64,000 bases of DNA from assembly GCF_023343835.1 (NCBI RefSeq), contig NC_064443.1:10788001-10852000 (forward strand), given 5' to 3'. Of this stretch, positions 33,401-44,950 are shown piece after piece (positions within the stretch are counted from its first letter, which is position 1; every line of letters begins with the position of its first letter). The DNA comes from Lagopus muta (lineage: Eukaryota; Chordata; Aves; Galliformes; Phasianidae). Below the pieces are notes generated by a model that worked only from the letters and a program-made list of their open reading frames with translations, searched no databases and was not told the origin of the DNA. Position numbers and translations under genes: made by a program.

Positions 33401-34239
33401 GGTTAGAGGTAAAGCTCCCAGAGATTTTCCAGTTCCTTGCTAAATTTAAATCTTAACAGAATGGGTCACTGCCCGTCGTCTGTGTTCGTGCCAGTTCCAA
33501 TGGAGTGGGAATGAAAAGGAGGCATGAAACCTTTCTCTTCCTCTCAACGGGAGTGTGATGCAAATGCTTCCATCTCTTTTACATCTAAGCACGTGAGAGG
33601 AAGCTGAAATATGCCCTTATGTTGATGGACAACCAGGTTCTTCTTGCCAGTGAAATCCTTTTCTACTAAAAAGGAGGAAAAAAGTCATCTTTCTGTGCTC
33701 ACCAGTGTAAATGAGTGGAAGACGTTTTGTAGAAATGAGCTAAATGAAGTTAAAGTTATGTTAAATAAAGCTGAGGGGACAGAACTTGAGAGTCTAAGCT
33801 TAGTTATTGAAGAGCTGTGTTAGATTCCTGGGTTAGGTACAAGGATGTGCCTCTCATGGGAAAACACCTCTTAGCCTGCCAGTCCGAGGGGTGAGAATTC
33901 TCAAAACAGAGAATTTCTTTGCTGTCTGTGTGCCACACACTCAAATTTTACTGAGTCACACCTGGACCAATCCCAAAAGTTCCAAAACTGAGCTGATGCC
34001 ATCCCAACCCTGGAAAACCACACTCCTCCCATAATCCCAGCATGGATTTCCACGAAATCCTAAATCCCAGTTTGTCTGGTGGGTTGGGTTGTGCTTGAAC
34101 CTTCAACGTGATGTTGATCTGTGTTCTGCTGACATGAAAGCCAGTTGGATGGGAGAGCATCAGAAGATGTCTGACTGAACATCAGCTCCTGAGGCACTGC
34201 CAAAGCACCCAGGCAGGCGCTGGGCATGCTCACTGTTTG
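30438..34239. other. Unassigned noncoding DNA
   Basis: No exon, transposon or RNA gene is recognised in 3.8 kb. Two overlapping plus-strand frames (32099-32311 and 32152-32415) lie in a GC-richer patch and show no domain. A lysine/arginine-rich 60-codon frame (33033-33215) reflects an A/G-rich stretch rather than a protein. Confidence 0.55.
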
Positions 34240-34345
34240 CTGAAATACATCTAAATGGTTTATATTAATGTATCTCACAAGATTTTTGTGAGGATTAGTT
34301 AATATTTGCAAGGTGTTCGTGGACAGGCAGCATACTAAATATTGT
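34240..34345 (+). mobile_element. MIR/CORE-SINE-like 3' region
   Basis: GTATCTCACAAGATTTTTGT, then GAGGATTAGTTAATATTTGC and AAGGTGTTCGTGG, follow the MIR-family order (CCTACCTCACAGG, TTGTGAGGATTAATTAATGT, TTGTAAAGCGCTTTG). This is the SINE 3' part. The tRNA-derived half is not recognisable. Strongly diverged. Confidence 0.5.
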
Positions 34346-35259
34346 GAGCCAGTTCCTTCCTACTTACCTCGCATGACCTGAGAAAGGATTCTGGTTTTCC
34401 TCTCCACTCTACGCATCCTAATACAGCAACCTTCTGCTTGGCTTCTCGTATCTTCAGCAGCTGGACAGGAATGACAGTGCCTCAGCTCTGTTCTTCATGG
34501 AGATTTGTCTTTTTAAAGGTGGAGGAAGGGAAGCCTGTGCAGATGAAAGTGTGCAATGTAGTTTAGGCCCTGAAACAAGCAGAAAATTGCCATGCACAGG
34601 AAAATGGAACAAAGGAAGATGGGAGCTCACCTCTCCAAAAGGTGCATTTCTGAGCACAGCTGTAAAGCTCAAGCAGCCTTCCTAGCCTAGCTTAGGGGCT
34701 TCTGCTTCAGAGGGGTAGAAGGGCTTGTGTGCCTAAACGTGTTTGCTTTTCCATATGTATTAACTGATATGCTATAGTTGTTATTGTTCCTTGTAAGAGT
34801 GTGGTATTTCTGGTAGTTTGTGAAATAACTATGTTGATAATGTCAGTGAAACTGAGTCATTGAAGAGACCTGCCGAGAGGGTTTTCAACAGGGCTTTTAT
34901 TTCCTCATATGCTGTATGATGCAGTGTCGAAGGGTGAATTTGCTCCCTGGTATTGATCACAATTGATTTGTATCCCACCACATAAAGATTTTTACCACTC
35001 CTTATAATTTTTTCTTTGTACAAAGTTAAATGCTTCTTCCGATTAACCTTCTTGAACTGAGTTGAGCTGGATCAGGATTTCAGCCTGGTATCTCCCCCCA
35101 GTCGACACTTGCCTTACTGAATGAAGTGAAGGAACTGAAAAAGTACTGTCTGATTCAAAAGCATCACCTACAGAAATGATAATGAAGAATATGCACTGAT
35201 GTTTCTATAGCTCTTAAGCCCATTCCTGACATACATCAGCCACCAGTGTTTCTTTCTTG
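34346..35259. other. Unassigned noncoding DNA
   Basis: About 0.9 kb without a recognised feature. Two frames of 62 and 72 codons lie opposite each other at 34454-34685 and look like chance. Confidence 0.55.
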
Positions 35260-35880
35260 GGGAGTATATTTCAGACCAGCATATTTCTATACTACACCAT
35301 TTTCTTTCTGGACAACAACGCTATTTCTTACTTCTTTTTTTCCTTTCTTTTTAAACTCCCAGAGCTTGACTCCACTTATTTAATTTTGCAAATTCTTCTT
35401 TCATAGCAGCTTTGCTTAGCAAACTCTTGCCAACCTTTCTACTCCTCCTCCTGTCCATCTGCCCGTGCCATTCACATTTAGTCCTTTATATCTTTCCTTA
35501 TGAATCCTTGAACCTTTGAGTTTCTTTTTACCCTTTGGCTGTATTTCTGGTCTGTGACATCCTGGAAGAAAAACTGAAAGTGGAGGTGTGTCTGCCTCTG
35601 TAACAAACTTTTAGTTTCTTTAAGTTCTGCTTTCCTTAATACAGTATTCTAGTTCCAACTTTTATCTAATTTTCTCTCTACAGACTGTTTAACATCAGTG
35701 GTTTGCGATGATTCTGCTATAAAAATATCTTTCATGTTCTTCCCCTTCTCCCAAACATTTGTTTGCACCCTCACAGATTTTTATATACTCTTTTCTCTCC
35801 TCCACGCAGTCCCTGGGTTTATGAACTCCTTTTGAATTGTGCTCTCCTTGTGCTCTCCCTGTCCTCCCTGATGTTCACAG
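35260..35880. repeat. Pyrimidine-biased (C+T rich) stretch
   Basis: The plus strand is markedly rich in C and T for about 600 bp (for example CTACTCCTCCTCCTGTCCA and TTCTTACTTCTTTTTTTCC) without any simple repeat unit. The bias ends near 35880. No open frame uses it. It could be a decayed polypyrimidine repeat or a transcription-associated skew. Confidence 0.5.
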
Positions 35881-36320
35881 CACCTCCTGATTTAGATTAA
35901 ACATCTCTGAATTTAATTAGCGTGCTCTTTACTCTCATTCAGATCATTAAATTGGTCCACTAGGAGCAGAGTGAAAGGATGAGCCTGGAGCAATGTATGC
36001 CCGTGCAGAGGATCAGACAAATGAGCAGCAATAAGCATTAACAGAGAAATTGTTAGCATCAATACACTGCTTTCCTGGGGAGAGTGTTGATGGGATCTAA
36101 AGCCGGGCAAAATGATACATGAATGTTTAGTCTCAGGTGGCATTTTTTGCAGATAAATTTGGATTAAGCTGCAATAAATTCATGGTCCTGCCTGTTAAAG
36201 CTGTCAGCAAAGTGTGAGGAGTCCAGCCAAGATGTAATCCAAGAATGGATTAGCATCTCTCAGTCTCCCTGGGATAATGCAAACTAGAATCTAGCTGCGT
36301 TCCTGGGATGGAAGTAGGAC
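35881..36320. promoter_or_regulatory. Candidate regulatory block (unproven)
   Basis: This is dense unique AT-rich sequence with several homeodomain-type words: TAATTAG (35914-35920), AGATTAAAC near 35895, CATTAAATTGG (35945-35955), AGCATTAAC near 36035 and GGATTAAGC near 36165. It has no repeat and few CpGs. Vertebrate developmental enhancers often look like this, but so does ordinary AT-rich DNA. Only cross-species alignment can decide. Confidence 0.18.
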
Positions 36321-39300
36321 ATCTGAGTGATGGAATACAGTTTGTCATTTAAACACAAGCCTTGATTAAAGGTAGCTCTCAGGTTCTGGAGCAACATGCA
36401 CAGATGCACTGAAAAGCATCTGAACGGGACTGATAGAAGAGTGGAAGATTCTTCACTGAATCACTTCTTCACTGATTTGTTTTTTGTGTTTTAGTCCTTT
36501 GGGGCCTGGCCAGGCTACTGCCAGTGCTAAGAGATCTGTGCTGTGATCAAATTCTGTGACAATCAGTAGTTTACAAGAGCACATTTTTATGTTCAGCAAA
36601 ACAGCAGGTGTCGTTTGTACCTTCTGTGTGCCTGTTACATGTTGCATTACTTACGTTCTTCACAGACAGATCAATAGAACTATCGATCTGCTAAACAAGT
36701 GTATTTGTTTTCTCTATCACTATCATAAGAAGTGACTGTCTTTATTGTTGTTTTTCTGTGCAATGTTTTTAACTTAAACTTCACTCAGGAGTTAAAACAG
36801 TAGCTAATTTGAGCTCATCTGTTTTCACTTAGTAGTTTTGAGCATCTATTTCGTGAATGAAAGCACATAACCTAACAGATAACCTCACGTGCCTCCTGAT
36901 GTCTACAGGAAGTATTATCTCAAGTGCAGCACAAACAGTCCAATGTCAGCAGAATATAAAAATAGGGGCCACAGGGACATATTCCTAAGGATGCAGATCA
37001 TGGCCTTGCCCTTTAAATATAAGCAAGAATAGTGAGAATATAAAGTCACACAAGAAAACCCCAATGCACCTGTTTTTATAGCCACCATCCATTATACCAA
37101 AGTCGCTCTTGCTTTTTGTTGGAGCTCTGTTTTTGTTTCCATTTGCTTTGGCAGCAGCAGACACTAACCCTATGGTTCAGGGTTAGCAAAGGGAGAGAGA
37201 ACTGGCTTACTCCTTTGTGTGGGGTGGAAGAATGAGGGTCCTAGAGGCCTGTGGAAGTAGTCAGTTAAAGAGGCATTATTCAAGGTAATATTAGAGGTGA
37301 TATCACAGAGGCAAGGAAAGAACAGAAAGCTGTTCTGCGTGGTTGCCTGGTGGGAATGACCAAGGAGTGTGTTCTATGCTCCTTCACAGAAAGCTGTAGT
37401 TGAAGCCTGTGGCTTGTTAGAGGTTCAAGTGAGGGAAGCAATGGATTTTTTTTTATTCTGTGGCTGTGATGAGGGAAAGGTTTGGCAGCAAATCGGCACA
37501 TAGTAAAATTGCAAAGTGATGGAGACAAGACTGGCAAGACAGAGTGAATTGAAGGAAACTCTACTTTAGGCTTAGACTGAAAATATGGAATGGAAGTTTT
37601 AACAGTCTCTTTTGTTTTTCTTCTAAAGTGGGTTGTTTTTTCCTCCAGAGATTCTGCAGAAGATGAGTAGAATGAATTTGCATGAGTAGCAAATGCTTCA
37701 GTTGCAAATTTAGAGGGCAAACTGTCTCCTTATCTACAACTTATTCTACAACCAGCACTCCAGTTCCCATTCTTGGAGAGAAATTGTAAGGTTTCTGCAC
37801 ATCTCATTTCCTAACTTACCATTGGAGGAAGCTTGCTAGGCTGAGAATTCAGTCTGCAGCACGACTGCAGCAAGAAGAGGGAAGTGTGATGCATGCAGAC
37901 AAGATGAAACAAGCTGAAGTCTTTCCACCTGCCTGTTATTAGCTTGCGTTCTCAGGCAAAATCAAACCACTACCAACACCTAGAGACTTGCATCCATCAA
38001 CACTCCTCCCCAGATTTTTGGAGAGGCTGCACCTGACCTTTGTATGTGCTGACTCTAGACGTGCCAAGCAAGCAGTTCAGTAACCAGCTAAGTGGAAGTA
38101 ATTATTTTAATTAGTGTAATTGGATTACACCAAAGTATTTCTGAGGACTGCTGTTCTGCTTCAAAGAAGTTGTTCAAACTGTCCTGGTTCCATGTCGCTC
38201 TTAAATCAACACGTTATGTAAGGGTTTAGTCAGGAAAGGGAGATTGGTTAGAAAAAATGCTCAATTTTCTTCAGAATTAATATTTAATAACACCATGAAC
38301 GTTGTATAGACTGCAGTAAGTTTTACTAGGACAGAATACTGGTTTTTGTAAGCTATCATCATGTGTGCATTTCTTTCTCAGGAAGTCATAAGGTTATAGG
38401 TATTTTCTTAACCTCTGTTTCTTGCTTGTCATCAACAGCTGAAATCCCATCAGCATCAACTGTGGGCATCCAGAGCAAAGCAGCTGTTTCTGTGGGACCT
38501 CATCTTTTAGAAGGAACAGGTCATCGATCAGCTGTCTAAAATGCTGAATGTTCTCAGTCAGCTCAAATTATAGATAGCAGAGATTTGAATAAGACATGCC
38601 TGAAAATTGAGGTATTTTTCTTTTGTAGTGAAATGGTTGCATCTTGGAAGGTATTTCACTGCAACTGATTACATCTGCTTCCAATTAGCAGAGGAAATAA
38701 CTAGCAAATCATCGGGGTTATTTCCTTCTGCAGCAGTTTTCTCAGGCAGTCTTCTATAACGTTATGTACTTGACAGCATGTTTTAGCACTGACACTTGGT
38801 ATGACTGTTCCTACTCCTGAGAAGGAATGTGATCGTCACTAAGGAAACCTACCAAATACAGTTAATTAATTTACTGTAGCACAATCCATTATGTCTCAAC
38901 AGATCAGAGTCTGCCACTTGTCCTTGGTGGCTGAGTTCCGTCAGCATCGACTGTGAGCAAACCCAGCAAAGGTTTAGCATTGGTTTCGTTTCTTGGCTTC
39001 TGCCTGTGCTGTTCGTGTTGAGACTGAGTTTGACTTTCATGTGTGCAGTCCTTTTGTTCCTGTAGATCCTCTAATGGGTGACACAGCTAATACCTCCTGA
39101 CCTCGGTGATGTCATACAGCTTACTCAAGTTCTACCTGAAAGGCAGTTTGCAATGGCCAGAGTAAACATTTGGTAATGATATGTAACTGGCTGGTGAAAA
39201 TAAATCCCTGTTGGTTACTGAAGGAAACGCAACAGGGGAAACATGCTGGAGGAGTTGTAAGAATGGTTTATTCATACAGACATATGGTATTATATTAAAC

Positions 39301-40169
39301 ATGCTAAATTGGGTGTTCTCTATGGCCTCTCCTTTGTTATACCCTTAACAGTGAAGTGAACATGGTTTTAGAAGAGCGGAATGTTTTAAGCAAACATTGC
39401 TGACCTAGATTTTCAAAATGGGTGAGCTTGAGGACACTGCCTTCATTTCATGCCTCGTTAACTTAGCCTGTTCTTCAGTTTCTATGGAAACTACATCTTC
39501 TTTGGTGACAGATAGAAACTTCTGATGGTTCAAGTAAGTAGAAAGTAGCACGAGGCAGTAGGGCAGAGGATGTGTTACGGAGCTCTAATGGAAAAAGGCA
39601 ATGAATGAACTCTGAACATAAACAAAAGAGTGATAGCAGAAGACCATAAATGTCAGTGCAGTGACAGCTAAGATGACTCAAGTTACTAAGGGATGTGAGA
39701 GCACAAACTTAACACAGCGTGACCCTGTTCTGATGGTTAACGCAGTTAAGCTGGGCTCAGGATGCAATAACAAATCAGTCTGACTTTTTTGTTACAGACG
39801 AATAAGCAGGGCTCCAACCCAAAATTTCAAATATGTTGGTGCTGAGGGAGTATTCACATTGCACTAAGACTGATTCTGCCTTGTACATAACACACCTGAA
39901 CGCACATTTATGTTAAAGTGTTTTTTTTCCTCTGGTTGAATAAGCAAAGCCTATCTTTACAGTTTCAGACTAGAATTTTTTCCATTTTGCCTGAGAAAAC
40001 TTTACACTGAGAAGCATTTATTATATTTTTACATCTTACTAAGGTGCTCTCATAGTTTATAGGCCAAAAGTGATATCAGGCATTTAGATTCTTGTCACAA
40101 CAAAGGATTTCAGCAGAGCCAGACAGAAAATTATGCAAACAGTTGGGCATTAGCTAGAGAACAGAGCTG
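36321..40169. other. Unassigned noncoding DNA
   Basis: No exon or transposon is recognised in 3.8 kb. A 146-codon minus-strand frame (37280-37720) is basic and serine-rich but matches nothing I recognise. A hairpin lies at 37164-37186. Near 36667-36691 CAGATC and GATCTG can also pair. Confidence 0.55.
37164..37186. repeat. 8-bp hairpin
   Basis: CTAACCCT (37164-37171) pairs with AGGGTTAG (37179-37186) across a 7-nt loop. The arms resemble a single telomere-like unit, but there is no tandem array, so it is not an interstitial telomere. Confidence 0.7.
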
Positions 40170-40275
40170 TGGATGTGATTCTGGGCTTTACTGCCGTGGG
40201 ATTTTGACAAGCTACCTGATAATATTCTCAAGCCTCTGTTTTCCAATCTGAAAAGCAGTATGATGACAACTTTCT
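40170..40275 (+). mobile_element. MIR-like relic
   Basis: TTTTGACAAGCTACCTGATA, then CTCAAGCCTCTGTTTTCC and AATCTGAAAAGCAGTATGAT, follow the MIR core order (TTGGGCAAGTCACTTAACC, CCTCAGTTTCC, ATCTGTAAAATGGGATAAT). The upstream TTCTGGGCTTTACTGCC fits the preceding MIR part. Divergence is high, as for all bird MIR copies. Confidence 0.55.
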
Positions 40276-40756
40276 TTTTATATGTAATTATTTAAGGTCT
40301 AGGAGTTGAAAGGTCTGTATATGTACTGTGGTTTGTCTTGAAGAAATTATTACTGGCCAAACAGTTGGACTAACTCAAGTCAGAGGCACTTGAGTGACAC
40401 TGTGGTTCAGCTATAAATTAACCCTACTCTTTTGCTTTCTGTCTTAAGAGCCTTTTATATCCTGAATTTAGAATGCATTGTAAACAGAGCTACATCAGCC
40501 TGCTGTGTTATTTCATGGATCATTCAGAGGTCACCTTCAGTTCCAGGGAGCCTTCTGCCCACTGAAACAAAACCCACAAACCTGAAGGGTAGTGTGAGGA
40601 GTTTGGGGCTGGATGCCATTTCTAATCTGTTCTGTCTGTACCAGAATGTGAGGTGTCTGGGGAGCTTGGCAGATGCCATGCCAGATCAATCGCCCTTTTA
40701 TTTCAGTGGCCAGACCCTTGTGCTTGTATTGGTTCATTCACTTATGAAGTTATCTG
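40276..40756. other. Unassigned noncoding DNA
   Basis: Spacer between two MIR-like relics. A 125-codon plus frame (40432-40809) runs through it and into the next relic. It has a 66-codon frame opposite and no recognised domain. Confidence 0.5.
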
Positions 40757-40806
40757 GGGCTAACTGGAGGCACACAGTAACAGAACTAGGACCAGACTGC
40801 CTGAGA
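40757..40806 (-). mobile_element. Possible MIR fragment, reverse
   Basis: GGCACACAGTAACAGAACTA followed by GGACCAGACTGCCTGA resembles the reverse complement of MIR (GGTCACACAGCTAGTAAGTG, then CAGAACCAGGATTCGAACCC and CCAGTCTGA). Only about 50 bp are involved. It is 480 bp from a MIR-like relic in the other orientation, so it would be a separate insertion. Confidence 0.35.
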
Positions 40807-43800
40807 TAGTCTCGGGAAGAGGGTAACCTGCTTTAGGGAGAAGTTTCCTGCAGCCTTACACTGTCTGGCCTCACACTGCAAGGGTTTTTCCCTTGCCTAT
40901 CCTTTGATGTAGTGCAGACAGGATATTTCAGGGGATTCTTGTTTTTGAGCTTTCAACAGATCACAAGAACACAAAATAGTGCAGAGGTAAAAATAGCCTG
41001 CACTCATTTAATGTTAGTGAGTACACAGAATTGCAGAGCTACCTTTTCATAATTTCCATGGTTATTTGTTAAGCTCAGCTGCTGCGTGCAGCCTTGAGGA
41101 TCAGATGCTGGCTCTGCATCACTTAAGCTTAATTAAAACACTGTCGGGCTGATATGTTAAAAATGATGCTGAAGTGGCTCTGGTACTGTAGCAATGCACC
41201 TAGATGTGAGAAGGAGAGAGACATGAAGGCACCATTAAGAGAATTGCTGGGCTGGGGGCACTGCAATGACCGTTAAGGTGCTCTCAGTGTACTTGTTGTC
41301 ATGTATGTTTTTCTTATGTTCTGAATCAGCCATTTCTACCTGAGCACAGTCTTGGCTTGACTACTGCCCAGCATCCTCTGGCTGCTGGTGCTTCAACTTC
41401 TGCATTTGATTGGAAAAGGCAGATGTTCTGAGGAGCCATCCCTCCTTTCTTGGAACGGCTAGGAAAGCACCCTCCAGCACCCACTGCAAGGCAGCAAGAG
41501 AGCGCCCCCCCACCTGGAAGGGCCAGATCCCGTGACTGCTGTAATGTACAGGGATTGGTACCTGGGATTGGGGCAGTGACACTTTAATGCCCCGTACACT
41601 ACATGATGTTTTGATGTGGAATACTGAAACCAAACAAAAACAAAAACAAAACATAGAACCATGACAGGTGGGAACTGACAATGCTCAGAGTTCTTGGAAG
41701 TCAGGCTTTAGGTGCAAGAGGATTGTGAAAGAGAGCCTGGAACACGCTGTTTTACCAGACCTCCTCCCTGTCTTCAGCCTCATCCATAGGCTTCTAGAAG
41801 GGATCAGGAACCACACTGCACCCTTCCCAGCCCTGCGGGTGGGGGCAGTGGGATCTTGCAAGAGCAGGAATTGGTTTGCACCAACGCCTCCACGATGCAA
41901 ACATCTACTGCCCAAAGGCTGTTTAGGAAGAACTCGGTCATGATTATAAGTGAATATCAAAAACATCTTATGACCAAGTATTATGAAATCAGCAGACCAC
42001 AAGAAAAATAGCTGTAGTTGCTGGGGCAGATTCCTCCTTTGCTTTCATGTGACTGTATCTAATCTACCCTGGCCTGCCAAATTATTTGAAAGGATGTTAG
42101 TGTGTAAGCTCAGAACACAAATATTATAGAACCTCTCTGTATTTGCTAGTGGGGGTACAGTAAGGAAATCATACACCAGCAGGAGATTGGTGCTGGGAAG
42201 GTAGTTCACTGTTATGGCTCTTCAGAGGCAGAACTCGCTGTAATGATCTTGTCTGAGTTTTGAGAAGATTAAATCTAGGAAGCCTTTAGGAACTAGACAA
42301 GGCTTTTTTTATTACTATAGTTCTGAGAAACAAGTACTTGCTATTAATGGGAGCTGCCTAACTTCATCACATCTGACAAGGAAAGAGTACCTGACCTTCT
42401 TTGTAAGACGTGTAATGCAGAGATTATCCTTAATTATCCTCAATATTTGCCCTAGAAATTGTTCTGTGGAAGCTCCAGGCGTGCCTGAGGCTGTGGTGCT
42501 GGATGGGGTGCAGGGAGGAGTTCCCTTGGGCAGCCCTGGGAGGCAGTGTGTGCCCACAGCAGCTCAGATGGGCCTTGAGGTCAAAATCCCTCTTCTGCTT
42601 TCCACTCCGTCCTGAGATTAGTAACCAAGCGCTGAGCTTTGCCACAAATAACCCAATGCTATCACCTGATGTCTCGCTCCGGTCAAGCACAAGGCAGGGA
42701 CCAGGTCTGCCCTTCGCTCTCTTGTGCCACGGGGGATGAAGGCCAGTTCCTTGCGCCCAGCTCAAGGTCCAGGGGTGGGTGAGGAGGAAGAAGGAGTGCC
42801 ATGTTTCCCCATACTCACCCTGCGAGTGGAGAGTCCAAGTAACAAGTGAGCAATCGCAGCTACCCCCAGGCAACTTGATCCGTCCTCAAAGCTTGTACAT
42901 AGTGATTAATTATGTGATAAGGGCAGAAAATAGATGAGAAGAAAGCAATAGCTTTGTGGGGTCATTAACCATGTAAGTGTGTCCTTTACATGGCCCACAC
43001 CTCTGATGTTCTTCAGCTGCCACAGACTTGTGTTCTCAGGACTCCACTGATACCAGGGTAAGACAGGGCCTTACCTATCTCTGAGATCTAAACTTTTGGA
43101 CTCGGTGTTGCAATTCCCGATAAGCACACTGTATCTTGCCTTTCTTTTTCAGGTTGAGGTGGTTTTAGAGTAGGGCTGTTTACATCTGGCACTACGAAAC
43201 ACCCACTTAAGGGCCAAAGTGGATGGAAGGTGGGGACAGCCAGAAGTGAATGTCAGTTGCAATCATCACAGTGATGTCATCGTACTGATTGTAAAGATTA
43301 CAGAGATAAGCAGATTTGTTACCTTTCTCAGAAGGTATTTCAGTCACTAAGGAGTCTGGCTTGACACATTCAATTTCCTGGAGGTAGAATCTTACCTGAC
43401 AGTAGATCCACCCAACAAACATCTGTTTTCTCACGTAGCTGTGGTTGTTTTAGAAATGTCCTCTCCTAAGCCATCATGAAAGCATGTCCAGAATCCAGCC
43501 CTGTCCTGTGCAAGCAGAATCCCAGTTCTGCAGAGCCACAAAAGACATCTTATTACGAGTTTACGTAACTTGAAATATTGAAGAAATAATAAAGGGGCCT
43601 AAAATTGGCAATGGGGAAAACTTTGCAGTGTTACAAACCAGCCCTTCAGCACACAATTCTCCCCATCTTATGACCTTACAGGGCCAGCAAGCAATGCACA
43701 GCTCTATCAGTTTTTGTGATCTTTTTGGACAACATAATGAGTTTACCAAGAAATAAAGTATCACATCTTCAACCAGGCAGAGGTATTTTAGACAAGCTTT

Positions 43801-44579
43801 GACACAAACTTAAGATTCTCTGTAAACTCTGATTTTCAAGTGGAATTGTATGGTAGGAAAACAGGTGTCACTGCTCTGTGAGGAAATGAAGTTTAACTGA
43901 AGTTTAACTGGCTTAAGGTATTCAAGCTGTCCTTTCAGACCTGGAAATCAAAATCCAGCCGTCGACCAGCAATTGAAGTACAAGCTTTCAAGGGCAAGGG
44001 GAATTTCTTTGTCTTCCTAAAGCAATTGCTGTGTGCACTGAAGCATGAGGTGGTCTTATGGAGCTATTCAGTTTTTATTAAAATCCAGTAATTATACCCA
44101 AATCCACTGTTTTCCTCTTAAGGAGTTGACTGAACAATTTTACCAAAGCTTGCTTCTACCTACCAAGCTCACAGGGTAATTTTAATCAAGTTCTCCATGC
44201 CAAATTATTTTGCAGATTGTTTCTGCATGAAAGGTGTCATCACGTCCATCTGTGCCATGCCACCTGGGAGTTACCCACGGCTTTAATTTGGGAAGAAAGT
44301 AGGGAGCATAGGATTTCTTGAGGAAGCAAGGATTGCGCTGTTCTGCATTCATGTGTTCTGGGACAAACAGAGCTGGGGCTGGAGTAGCCACACCTTAGGA
44401 TGTGTTCTGGAAGCACCAGTGCTAGAGTAAATAAACACCATCTGGTAAGCCTTGGTGAGGGAGACGGAAGCAGAAGGCTTAAGAAAGGTACATTCTTCTC
44501 TTCTTAGTGCAGGGAAATTGCACAGGGCACAGGGTTCCGAGATACCCTGCTGGGTCACCAGTTCAAATTCATCCTTTAT
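40807..44579. other. Unassigned noncoding DNA
   Basis: No exon is recognised in 3.8 kb. A (CAAAAA)n run sits at 41631-41652. A 147-codon minus frame (42430-42873) lies in a GC-rich patch and is overlapped by frames of 66 and 78 codons on the plus strand, typical of chance in GC-rich DNA. TGAAGTTTAAC is duplicated in tandem near 43888-43909. Confidence 0.55.
41631..41652. repeat. (CAAAAA)n simple repeat
   Basis: CAAACAAAAACAAAAACAAA and flanks: three to four units of an A-rich hexamer. Confidence 0.8.
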
Positions 44580-44599
44580 CACTGTTTTCCCCCAAATAA

Positions 44600-44950
44600 T
44601 TTCCCTCTTTACGCACGGTGCCACTGCACCATCCCATATCAGTGACTGGGGCCTGCGAGAGCCCACTCCCCAGCGGCCCACACCAACTGCTTCACAGCTG
44701 ACAGAGAGCACCTTCTCCTCCTCAGAAATTCAAACTGGATGATCGTGCAGGGACACGAGGGTCCGTCCACACGAGGAGTTGCTGTGGACCAGGACCATGC
44801 CACAAGCACTCGCTGTCCCTTGCTGTGCGTTAGCTCACAAACCCGAGACAACCCTCAAGGCAGTCCCCTCAGATCAGCTCGATGTGCGTGCGCTGGCAAA
44901 GCATCGTGGATGCTTAGGCAACTCTTATCAGATCTCTGTTTATAAATACA
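44600..44950 (+). promoter_or_regulatory. CpG-enriched patch ending in a TATA-like box (unproven)
   Basis: By eye about 16 CpGs fall between 44610 and 44911, well above the surrounding DNA. The patch then drops into AT-rich DNA containing TATAAATA at 44941-44948. That arrangement would suit a plus-strand promoter starting near 44970, but no initiator, no downstream exon and no conserved frame are seen. Overlapping frames in several phases (44452-44742 plus, 44639-44851 minus, 44739-44970 plus) are what CpG-rich, stop-poor DNA gives by chance. Confidence 0.15.

Noticed and set aside
37164..37186. Telomere-like AACCCT/AGGGTT words
   Set aside because: Each occurs once, as hairpin arms. There is no tandem array, so it is not an interstitial telomere.
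37280..37720. 146-codon basic, serine-rich minus frame
   Set aside because: Composition follows an A/G-rich plus strand. No known domain.
42430..42873. 147-codon minus frame
   Set aside because: GC-rich patch with stop-poor frames on both strands. No domain.
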